Assembly (NCBI GenBank): GCA_028683385.1
Contig: JAQUIJ010000001.1
Location: forward strand, 124,001 to 188,000
Direction: 5' to 3'
DNA: 64,000 nucleotides
Origin: Prolixibacteraceae bacterium
GTDB lineage: Bacteria > Bacteroidota > Bacteroidia > Bacteroidales > Prolixibacteraceae
Shown: positions 57,822 through 64,000 of the stretch, piece after piece
How positions within the stretch are numbered: the first letter of the stretch is position 1
Layout of the letters: each line of letters starts with the position of its first letter
Translations under genes and position numbers: made by a program
Notes under the pieces: model-generated
Told to the model about the DNA's origin: nothing
The model's database searches: none
What the model saw: the letters and a program-made list of their open reading frames with translations, nothing else

Positions 57822-58319
57822 ATGAAAAAATCAACAACCTTAATTGCAATTCTTTTAATAACATCACTAACTTCATTCGGCCTAACAAAAGATAATTCTA
57901 AAAACTCTTTTTTCGTCAAATCGGATGATTTGCATCCAAATTTAGACCTTACCGCTGGATATGTGCCAAAATCAACATATAATGCACTTAAGATTAACTT
58001 TTCGGCCAACAATATAGTGCTTAAGCGATTGGGACTATACACCTCTCTGGAAAAAGGACTTAATTCTGAATATTTGGCCAATACTCTTGGTATCAATGTA
58101 TCTGTTCACAAATATGCTTATTTGTGGACTGGATTTGGCTTGTTAGCAGATAATGGAATATTTAATACCACCGTTTTCACAAAATTCAGAAAAGAATTTG
58201 GTTTTGGTATTATGCCTTATAAACTAACATTAGTCAGGATAGGTTGGTCAGTAGAAGTTGGCCCAACCATTACCGCTGGCATAAAAATACCACTGACTAA
58301 ACACCAAAATAAAAATTAA
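57822..58319 (+). CDS. Small exported hypothetical protein, possibly a small barrel
   Basis: 165 residues. Signal peptide about 1-20 (KKSTTLIAILLITSLTSFG), then a beta-rich region with alternating hydrophobic residues (LDLTAGYVPKSTYNALKINF, VSVHKYAYLWTGFGLL, WSVEVGPTITAGIKIPL). This looks like a small outer-membrane or periplasmic beta protein. I recognise no family. It is followed after 57 nt by ftsE, which has its own promoter-like element. Confidence 0.65.
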   Translation: MKKSTTLIAILLITSLTSFGLTKDNSKNSFFVKSDDLHPNLDLTAGYVPKSTYNALKINFSANNIVLKRLGLYTSLEKGLNSEYLANTLGINVSVHKYAYLWTGFGLLADNGIFNTTVFTKFRKEFGFGIMPYKLTLVRIGWSVEVGPTITAGIKIPLTKHQNKN

Positions 58320-58344
58320 TGTTCGGCATTACCAGATAAAAAAT

Positions 58345-58352
58345 TAGTTTTG
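58345..58352 (+). promoter_or_regulatory. Possible -7 element of ftsE
   Basis: TAGTTTTG fits TAnnTTTG, 25 nt before the ftsE ATG. A TTCG about 20 nt upstream is a poor -33. Confidence 0.4.
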
Positions 58353-58376
58353 CATACATACCAATTTGAATTTCCA

Positions 58377-59075
58377 ATGTCAGAAGAAAACATCATCGAA
58401 CTCATTAACGCCGACATTATTCAGCGTGATCATGTGGTACTTACAGATATTAATCTGGAAATTAAAACAGGCGAATTTGTTTATCTCATTGGGAAAGTAG
58501 GAACCGGGAAATCGAGCCTGATTAAAACTTTGAATGCAGAATTACCCCTCGAAAAAGGTGAAGGTAAAGTCGCTGGGTTCAATTTGGCGGAAATTAAAAC
58601 CCGAGATATACCTTTTCTGCGGCGAAAATTGGGTGTTGTTTTTCAGGATTTCCGTTTGCTTAGCGATCGCAATGTTTACGATAACCTAACCTTTGTGCTG
58701 AAAGCAACCGATTGGAAAAACGAATGGGAAATCGCCGAACGTGTAAATGAAGTTCTCTCGATGGTGGGTATGACACAAAAATTAAAATCGATGCCGCATC
58801 AACTTTCAGGCGGGGAACAACAACGCGTGACCATTGCGAGAGCGATCCTGAATAATCCTGAAATTATTTTGGCTGACGAGCCTACCGGAAATCTCGACCC
58901 ACATACATCAATTGAGTTGATGCAAATCTTCAAAGACCTGAACGATCAAGGGAAAACCGTTGTAATTGCCACACACGACTACCCGCTGATCCGGAAATTC
59001 CCGGCTCGGATCATCACTGTCGACGACCAAAAGATCTATGAAACGGTACTTACTCGCAAAGAAAACCAAGGGTGA
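58377..59075 (+). CDS. ftsE: Cell division ATP-binding protein FtsE
   Basis: 232-residue ABC ATPase. Walker [16 protein letters not shown] loop [17 protein letters not shown], signature [16 protein letters not shown], Walker [14 protein letters not shown] and the H loop ATHDYPL. The QDFRLLxDRxVxDN pattern is typical of FtsE, which with FtsX controls septal peptidoglycan hydrolases from the inner membrane. ftsX is not adjacent, as is usual in Bacteroidota. I start at ATG 58377. A LolD-type role cannot be fully excluded. Confidence 0.85.
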   Translation: MSEENIIELINADIIQRDHVVLTDINLEIKTGEFVYLIGKVGTGKSSLIKTLNAELPLEKGEGKVAGFNLAEIKTRDIPFLRRKLGVVFQDFRLLSDRNVYDNLTFVLKATDWKNEWEIAERVNEVLSMVGMTQKLKSMPHQLSGGEQQRVTIARAILNNPEIILADEPTGNLDPHTSIELMQIFKDLNDQGKTVVIATHDYPLIRKFPARIITVDDQKIYETVLTRKENQG

Positions 59076-59077
59076 AA

Positions 59078-59115
59078 AGTGCCTAAAGTGAGCTAGAGTT
59101 TAGAGTGCCTAAAGT
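59078..59115. repeat. Direct repeat AGTGCCTAAAGT after ftsE
   Basis: Two identical 12-mers (59078-59089 and 59104-59115) with GAGCTAGAGTTTAG between them, between convergent genes. Another short phrase-like intergenic repeat; only one locus in this window. Confidence 0.6.
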
Positions 59116-59117
59116 TT

Positions 59118-60221
59118 TTAGAGAAAATGTTCGTAAACGCTTCTCAAAAATTTTTCTTCGTTTTCCCAGCACAGCTCCTTCGCGGCTTTCGGAAGGTTTT
59201 GTTTCCAAACCAGGCGTTTCTCCTGATCAAAAAGCGCAGCTCTCATCAATTCGGCTAACACTTTTCGCTGGTGAGTTTCAGCAATGGCGCCAATCTGGTA
59301 ATGTTCTACAATTTGCATCATTTCAGGAAGGTTCGAAACCAATACCGGCACTCCTGCCTGAATGTAATCGAACAATTTATTGGGCAAAGCAAAACGGTAA
59401 TTCAAGCCCAAATCTTCTTCCAACGAAATCCCCAAATCGGCCTTACTGGTCACTTCGTACAACTTGTGAAGCGGCAAACGCCCAAGAAACTTCACCTTCG
59501 ACTCCAGACCCATTTCAACAACCAATTCGTTTAACTGAATGGCCAAATCACCGTCGCCAGCCAGCCAAAGTTCAACTCCTTCCAGATAGGGCATAGAGCG
59601 GATCGCAGCTCCAATGCCACGCCCCAAATTAAGCGCACCCTGATAAAGAATTATTTTCGGCTGATCAGGCGCTTTTTCCTGATGTTCTGATTGTTCGACC
59701 TCGGAACAGACCGGAAGATTGCGAACCACCTTAAAATCAACTTTATACAAATCTCGATAAACCTCTGCAATTGAGTTGCAAACCGTATAAGCGGCATCAA
59801 CTTTCGGAACCAGAAGTTTTTCGAGCCAGAACCAAATCGCTTTTACAGCCGGTCTTCCAATCAATTCCGGAACTTCTGTAAAGTATTCGTGACTGTCGTA
59901 AACCAATGGCTTTCGTTTAATTCGGCTGGCTAGATAATTCGCCGGAAGTGTATCCAGATCGTTTGCCACAAAAACATCAATTTCAGATTTCAGGAGATAT
60001 AAGAATAAGCGAATGTTGTATTCGAGGTAAAACATTGCACTTTTCCGGAACAACAGTTTCATCCGGTGAGTCTGATAATCGCGCTCCACGGTGAGGCTTT
60101 CGGGTAATAAACGACCAATCAGAACAGGCTCAAAACCCATTTTTTTCAGACTGACGGCTACTTTGTGCACGCGGTTATCGGTCACCAAATCGTTGATTAC
60201 ACTGAGTGAAACTTTCTTCAA
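59118..60221 (-). CDS. Glycosyltransferase family 4-like protein
   Basis: About 367 residues from a TTG start at 60221 (KKVSLSVINDLVTDNRVHK follows). The open frame continues to 60344, but that segment is antisense to the murB start and lacks similarity to GT starts. GT-B fold features: YDSHEYFTEVPELIGRP in the middle, then LYQGALNLGRGIGAAIRSM and NKLFDYIQAGVPVLVSNLP in the donor-binding half. It transfers a sugar from a nucleotide donor to an unknown acceptor in envelope polysaccharide synthesis. It is divergent from murB; the two starts lie 81 nt apart. Confidence 0.82.
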   Translation of the reverse strand: MKKVSLSVINDLVTDNRVHKVAVSLKKMGFEPVLIGRLLPESLTVERDYQTHRMKLLFRKSAMFYLEYNIRLFLYLLKSEIDVFVANDLDTLPANYLASRIKRKPLVYDSHEYFTEVPELIGRPAVKAIWFWLEKLLVPKVDAAYTVCNSIAEVYRDLYKVDFKVVRNLPVCSEVEQSEHQEKAPDQPKIILYQGALNLGRGIGAAIRSMPYLEGVELWLAGDGDLAIQLNELVVEMGLESKVKFLGRLPLHKLYEVTSKADLGISLEEDLGLNYRFALPNKLFDYIQAGVPVLVSNLPEMMQIVEHYQIGAIAETHQRKVLAELMRAALFDQEKRLVWKQNLPKAAKELCWENEEKFLRSVYEHFL

Positions 60222-60278
60222 GTCGATTTTCTTTTTGGTTCGTATCGCCAAGGTAAACGAAAAAGGGCGATCTTCTGT

Positions 60279-60286
60279 TATATTTG
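60279..60286 (+). promoter_or_regulatory. -7 element of murB
   Basis: TATATTTG fits TAnnTTTG, 17 nt before the ATG at 60303. The -33 is unclear. Confidence 0.45.
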
Positions 60287-60302
60287 CGAAAAAATAATTC
60301 TG

Positions 60303-61322
60303 ATGATTCGCTCTTACTCCGATTACCAGCTCCAAAAGCACCACACCTTCGGCACCAAAGCTACTGCCAAATACTATTTCGAGTTTACTGAAACCGAAGA
60401 TCTGGAGGCCTTTTTATCTACCACAACCCATTGGCAAAATCTCCCGATCCTGATTTTGGGCGAAGGAAGCAACCTGCTTTTTGTGAACGATTTTCAGGGG
60501 CTGGTTATCAACCCAAACATTCCCGGGATAAAGATTGCCCATGAAGACCGAAACAACATTTGGCTTGAAGTGGGTGCCGGTGTTGTTTGGGACGATCTGG
60601 TTGAATATGCCGTTTTTAATTGGTGGGGCGGTATCGAAAATTTGTCGCTCATTCCGGGGAAAGTGGGTGCCGCAGCAGTACAAAACATTGGCGCTTATGG
60701 TATGGAAGTTCAGAACCGGATTGAATCGGTTACCGGCTTTGACCTGGAATCGCAAACCGAATACACGCTGGATGTAGCCGATTGTCAATATGCCTACCGC
60801 GACAGCATCTTCAAAAACCAGTTGAAAAATCGTTTCATTATTACCAGCGTCAGTATTAAACTCGATAAATTTCCGGAGTTTATTCTGAATTACGGCGACC
60901 TGAAAGCGGAAGCTGAAAAACTTGGAGCTATCAATCTAAGAACCATCCGCAAAGCAGTAATCGGCATTCGCGAATCAAAATTACCCGATCCTAAAATACA
61001 TGGGAACGCTGGCAGTTTCTTTAAAAATCCAATTGTCGAAACCTCGATGGCCGAACAACTGTTAACGACCCACCCGAATATGCCCCACTACCCTGCTCCT
61101 GACAGTCAAACTAAGCTGGCTGCAGGTTGGCTCATCGAACAATGTGGGTGGAAAGGTTTCCGACGAGGCGATGCCGGAGTGCACGAAAAACAGGCTTTGG
61201 TGTTGGTAAACTACGGAAACGCCACCGGAAAAGAAATCTACGACCTTTCAGAAGAAATTAAACAATCGGTTCATGAAAAATTTGGGGTTGATTTGGAACG
61301 GGAAGTAAATGTAATCGGGTAG
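60303..61322 (+). CDS. murB: UDP-N-acetylenolpyruvoylglucosamine reductase
   Basis: 339 residues, the type I length. MurB reduces the product of MurA to UDP-MurNAc with NADPH and FAD. FAD-binding: NLPILILGEGSNLLFVNDF and LIPGKVGAAAVQNIGAYGME. The catalytic Ser is in GNAGSFFKNP and the Glu near the end in DLEREVNVIG. ATG 60303 is the family start. Here murA and murB lie 38 kb apart. Confidence 0.96.
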   Translation: MIRSYSDYQLQKHHTFGTKATAKYYFEFTETEDLEAFLSTTTHWQNLPILILGEGSNLLFVNDFQGLVINPNIPGIKIAHEDRNNIWLEVGAGVVWDDLVEYAVFNWWGGIENLSLIPGKVGAAAVQNIGAYGMEVQNRIESVTGFDLESQTEYTLDVADCQYAYRDSIFKNQLKNRFIITSVSIKLDKFPEFILNYGDLKAEAEKLGAINLRTIRKAVIGIRESKLPDPKIHGNAGSFFKNPIVETSMAEQLLTTHPNMPHYPAPDSQTKLAAGWLIEQCGWKGFRRGDAGVHEKQALVLVNYGNATGKEIYDLSEEIKQSVHEKFGVDLEREVNVIG

Positions 61323-61351
61323 AAAGTGGTCAGAGATCAGTTGTCCGAGAT

Positions 61352-61504
61352 TTACTCATCTGATGACTTTGAATTATCATAAGAGTAGTTCTCCAACCTG
61401 AGTAAGTCTTCGCTTTCATCAAATTCCTTCAAGATTGACATCGATTCTGATCTCACTAATTTTGATTCCATTTCAATCTTCTGTTCAATAATCAATTCGT
61501 CCAT
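61352..61504 (-). CDS. Small acidic protein, 50 residues
   Basis: An ORF below 60 codons, ATG 61504 to stop at 61354-61352: MDELIIEQKIEMESKLVRSE, SMSILKEFDESEDLLRLENY, SYDNSKSSDE. It has a predicted helix and an acidic tail, no signal peptide. GGA precedes the ATG by about 10 nt. It lies 30 nt after the methyltransferase stop on the same strand, so it could be the last gene of that group. No family recognised. Confidence 0.5.
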   Translation of the reverse strand: MDELIIEQKIEMESKLVRSESMSILKEFDESEDLLRLENYSYDNSKSSDE

Positions 61505-61520
61505 TTTGATTTCCTTTTAT

Positions 61521-61552
61521 CTCATTCCTATTTCCTAATGACCAATAACTTT
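61521..61552. repeat. CATTAGGAAA-family repeat running into a coding end
   Basis: On the minus strand TTATTGGTCATTAGGAAATAGG recurs from 21407-21475 and 23679-23716. Here its TAG serves as the stop codon of the methyltransferase ending at 61535, so the repeat supplies the last residues (VIGH). Confidence 0.5.
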
Positions 61553-62173
61553 TTTTTGGCAAACCACCCGCCAAAATTTCATGGGCTCTTCGTTAGGCAT
61601 GTGTTTGACAGGCTCGTCAATTTCGCAGTATTCAAGCAACCCATAAGTCGAAAATTCTTTTTCAATGGTCGCTGAGTCATAAAAGAAAACGGTCAACCCT
61701 TTATCGATCAGGAAACGGTCAACGCTAACGAGTCGTCCATTTCCATAGAGTTTATTTTCCTTTGAAACCACAATAAAAACCATCATTCCTCCCGGCTGGA
61801 GCTGATCGAAACATTTTTTCAGGAATTGACGGCGATCGTTTTGATTGAGTAAATGCAAGAGAGCATAACAAAAAATTCCATCGTAAAGCGATTTTCCATA
61901 AGGCATTCGCTTCACCGGGCCATGATAAATCCGGAAATCCAACCCGTTTTCACGGGCAAGCCTAATGGCAGTTTCAGAAATTTCAATTCCGGTCACTTCA
62001 AAACCATTGTCAATAAAAGTTTTTGCATTCCGTCCGTAACCTACTCCAGGAATCAGGACGCTTTTAAATCCTTTTTCAGCAAAAAGATCACGGGCAAAAA
62101 TGGCTGAATCGGCTGGTTCGAACGACCAGAGTAACCCAATTTTTTGAAACTTATCTTCCCAGAAATCGCTCAT
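61535..62173 (-). CDS. SAM-dependent methyltransferase
   Basis: 212 residues, class I Rossmann methyltransferase. Motif I is SVLIPGVGYGRNAKTFI, with a Pro-Gly-Val replacing the usual E/DxGxGxG acidic start; motif II VTGIEISETAIRLAREN; the post-motif DGIFCYALLHLLNQNDR. The pattern of WSFEPADSAIFA then GxGxGRNA resembles the TehB/TPMT-like group, acting on small molecules. Its start overlaps the preceding methyltransferase stop by 4 nt (ATGA type), so the two are coupled. Substrate unknown. Confidence 0.82.
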   Translation of the reverse strand: MSDFWEDKFQKIGLLWSFEPADSAIFARDLFAEKGFKSVLIPGVGYGRNAKTFIDNGFEVTGIEISETAIRLARENGLDFRIYHGPVKRMPYGKSLYDGIFCYALLHLLNQNDRRQFLKKCFDQLQPGGMMVFIVVSKENKLYGNGRLVSVDRFLIDKGLTVFFYDSATIEKEFSTYGLLEYCEIDEPVKHMPNEEPMKFWRVVCQKKVIGH

Positions 62174-62808
62174 CGTTTTTCCGCTATAAATATCATATCC
62201 GTAGTTACCGAACCATCTGGCTCAATGTAATCCTGAAGCTTGAGTTGCCTGATTTCGAAGCCACTCTGCTCAAAAGCCTGTTCCAAATCGGTTTGCTGAT
62301 GGTAGTTGAAATAAACCTCGGCATCACCTGAAAAACTGGTTGTTTCGTATCCGGCACGCTCCTCGTTTCCTTCCATGGTACTGACATACAAAACTCCTCC
62401 GGAAACCAACCGATCGGCGCAGTCAGCAATGAGTTGGGCAGCATCCGTTTTCGATAAAAAAGGCAGGCAAAACGAACACATCACCGCATCAAACCGATCT
62501 GGTATCGCGGAAATATTGCGAACATCCATCACCCTGAAATCAACTTCAGGAAGTAAATTCTTCGCTATTTCAATCATTTTAGGAGCAAGATCAACAGCCA
62601 AAATCCGGCTATTGGGGAAGCGATTTTTGAGAAAGCCAGTCACATTTCCAGGGCCACAGGCCAATTCCAGAATGTGAGGATTATCCGATTTTACCAAACT
62701 ACAAAAATGAGTAAGTGGTTCAAGATAACCGCTTACATTATCGAACCGGCTGGCATATTCATCAGCAAACTCATTGAAACGTTGAACCGAGAGTTCGAAA
62801 TTCTCCAT
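62170..62808 (-). CDS. SAM-dependent methyltransferase
   Basis: 212 residues. Motif I ILELACGPGNVTGFL, motif II ILAVDLAPKMIEIAKNL, motif post-I DVRNISAIPDRFDAVMCSFC. It belongs to the broad Methyltransf_11/25 group acting on small molecules; substrate unknown. It starts 1 nt after the DUF2007 stop and overlaps the next methyltransferase by 4 nt. The neighbouring pair share only fold-level motifs, so they are not a recent duplication. Confidence 0.85.
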   Translation of the reverse strand: MENFELSVQRFNEFADEYASRFDNVSGYLEPLTHFCSLVKSDNPHILELACGPGNVTGFLKNRFPNSRILAVDLAPKMIEIAKNLLPEVDFRVMDVRNISAIPDRFDAVMCSFCLPFLSKTDAAQLIADCADRLVSGGVLYVSTMEGNEERAGYETTSFSGDAEVYFNYHQQTDLEQAFEQSGFEIRQLKLQDYIEPDGSVTTDMIFIAEKR

Positions 62809-62809
62809 C

Positions 62810-63064
62810 TTATTCTGTTATTCCTTCTGCTTTTTCGTACTGATCAATTACCTCTTTGGCCTTTTCGAGATCGACATTCGAGACAAATATTTTTACCGAA
62901 CCAGCACCTCCACCAGCCACATTCCATGGCGCCAAAACACCCATCTTTTCATCTTTCACAAAGGCTTCAATTTCAGCATTATCCAAAAGGCTTTTTACCA
63001 TGGAAGCATCCCAATCGTTGCCGTCAAAAACTTCAACCGGATAAATTTCTTGATCTGATTTCAT
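62810..63064 (-). CDS. DUF2007-type putative signal-transducing protein
   Basis: 84 residues. VEVFDGNDWDASMVKSLLDN, AEIEAFVKDEKMG and VKIFVSNVDLEKAKEVIDQY fit the short DUF2007 family (one beta-alpha unit related to the ACT-like fold), which is of unknown function and often called signal-transducing. It lies 31 nt after the epimerase stop on the same strand and just before the two methyltransferases. Confidence 0.75.
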   Translation of the reverse strand: MKSDQEIYPVEVFDGNDWDASMVKSLLDNAEIEAFVKDEKMGVLAPWNVAGGGAGSVKIFVSNVDLEKAKEVIDQYEKAEGITE

Positions 63065-63095
63065 AATCAGGAGTTTAAGTTGTAATTAATAGAAT

Positions 63096-64000
63096 TTATC
63101 TAACCGTAAAACTTGTTAATCCTTTCAAATAACCGGCATCGATACTTGCTCCCAATCCCGGAGTTTCAGGAACCGTAACCAAACCATTCAAACCATATTG
63201 AATTCCTCCTGAAACCGGATCTTCGCAGAACATCATTGGCGTATCGAAATCGCAAAACCTAACATTATCGCTGGTCAAAGCCAAATGAGCCGATGCGGTA
63301 AACCCAATCCGTGATTCGAGAAACCCACCGATTTGTAACTGCAAGTTAGCCTTTTCAGCCAAATTAATAATCTTTTGCGCCTTGAATATTCCGGATGATT
63401 TTCCCAGTTTGATGTTGAACGATGGCGCTGCATCCAAATCAATCAATCGCTTGGCATCGTGGTGATCGCAGCACGATTCATCGGCCATAACCATTACCGG
63501 GCTTGCTTTGCTGATTCGAGGTAATTCCATGTAGTTCCAACGCGGAATTGGCTCCTCGCAAAACTGGATGTTGTAACCGGCCAATTCGGTCAAAACATAA
63601 ATCGCCGAATCGACGTTCCACCCTTGATTGGCATCAAGCCTCAATGGAATGTCGCTTCCTATTTGTTTCCGAATAGCCTGAATTCGTTGAATATCTTTGT
63701 CCGGATCGTCACCCAGTTTCACCTTAATGACCTGAAACCCTCGCTCTTTAATTTCCAGTGCATCAGCCACCATTTGAGCAGGTTCATTCAAACTCACCGT
63801 ATAATCGGTCTTCAGGATTTTATTGTTTTTACCGCCCAGAAAAGCATACAAAGGCAACCCAGCCTGTTGCGCAGCAATGTCGTATAGTGCAATATCGAAA
63901 GCGCTTTTAATGCTCGAATTGGCAAAAATGGTTCGATCCATTGTTTCAGAACATTCTTCGATGTTAAGCGGATCTTTACCAATCAACGATTTGGCCAGAT
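63096..64000 (-). CDS. Dipeptide epimerase of the enolase superfamily, 5' end missing
   Basis: The last 301 residues are present; the frame continues off the edge (LAKSLIGKDPLNIEE at the cut). TIM barrel with catalytic lysines in VIKVKLGDD and FNIKLGKSSG, metal ligands in LRLDANQGW, QFCEEPIP and MVMADESC, and the DFD motif near the end (FCDFDTPMMF) that marks L-Ala-D/L-Glu epimerases binding the dipeptide's amino group. Such enzymes help recycle murein peptides. Other dipeptide specificity is possible. Confidence 0.85.
   Translation of the reverse strand, partial: LAKSLIGKDPLNIEECSETMDRTIFANSSIKSAFDIALYDIAAQQAGLPLYAFLGGKNNKILKTDYTVSLNEPAQMVADALEIKERGFQVIKVKLGDDPDKDIQRIQAIRKQIGSDIPLRLDANQGWNVDSAIYVLTELAGYNIQFCEEPIPRWNYMELPRISKASPVMVMADESCCDHHDAKRLIDLDAAPSFNIKLGKSSGIFKAQKIINLAEKANLQLQIGGFLESRIGFTASAHLALTSDNVRFCDFDTPMMFCEDPVSGGIQYGLNGLVTVPETPGLGASIDAGYLKGLTSFTVR

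Noticed and set aside
59105-59596. 163-codon ORF on the plus strand
   Set aside because: Antisense to the glycosyltransferase, rich in Ser/Pro/Arg, no motif.
60222-60344. N-terminal extension of the glycosyltransferase
   Set aside because: Overlaps the murB start in antisense and contains its -7 element; no similarity to GT-B N-termini.

Overview
The window comes from a Bacteroidota genome, most likely the Bacteroidales/Marinilabiliales side of the phylum; genus cannot be read from the sequence. Support: promoters of the TTTG/TTG - about 20 nt - TAnnTTTG type, a short primary sigma factor without region 1.1, a gliding/type IX-type C-terminal domain protein (CHU_C), DUF4290 and DUF4494 proteins, bifunctional HisIE and HisB, a long-form HisG with a His-rich attenuator leader, and a joined str-S10 ribosomal cluster without tuf.

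Layout. 1-8.5 kb (minus): rpsL-rpsG-fusA-rpsJ-rplC-rplD-rplW-rplB-rpsS-rplV-rpsC-rplP-rpmC-rpsQ-rplN, the last cut by the window edge. 8.6-12.2 kb (minus): C39-peptidase ABC exporter and HlyD adaptor. 12.9-15.0 kb (plus): a divergent EF-G paralogue. 15.1-18.8 kb (minus): GT39-like membrane protein, a frameshifted ORF and a CHU_C/PKD-type secreted protein. 19.1-26.4 kb (plus): UvrD/PcrA helicase, DUF4290, MurA, a TlpA-like thiol protein, GrpE-DnaJ. 26.4-32.6 kb: MltG, flavodiiron protein, DUF4494 protein, an unrecognised helical protein, TypA/BipA. 32.8-43.2 kb (minus): a complete histidine operon (hisL leader, G, D, C, B, H, A, F, IE) into which an EamA transporter, purU, a thioredoxin-like gene and a four-helix-bundle gene are interleaved, with a tRNA-Glu(CTC) lying on the opposite strand. 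43.4-52.4 kb: GH105 hydrolase, a candidate structured RNA, RpoD/SigA, HtrA, an orphan histidine kinase, a LOG-family protein and GyrB. 52.7-57.6 kb (minus): a large TPR lipoprotein/periplasmic-type protein and an outer-membrane barrel. 57.8-64 kb: a small exported protein, FtsE, a glycosyltransferase, MurB, a 50-codon ORF, two methyltransferases, a DUF2007 protein and a dipeptide epimerase cut by the edge.

Most of the window is housekeeping: translation, protein folding, cell-wall synthesis (MurA, MurB, MltG, FtsE, dipeptide epimerase) and histidine synthesis. The features worth a closer look lie between genes: the histidine attenuator, the antisense tRNA-Glu, the four-helix-bundle gene with inverted-repeat flanks, several families of short interspersed repeats, a run of stem-loops ending in a terminator beside rpoD, and a T-TTA-AAG slippery site in a broken or frameshifted ORF. 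No CRISPR array, integrase, transposase or rRNA gene was seen.
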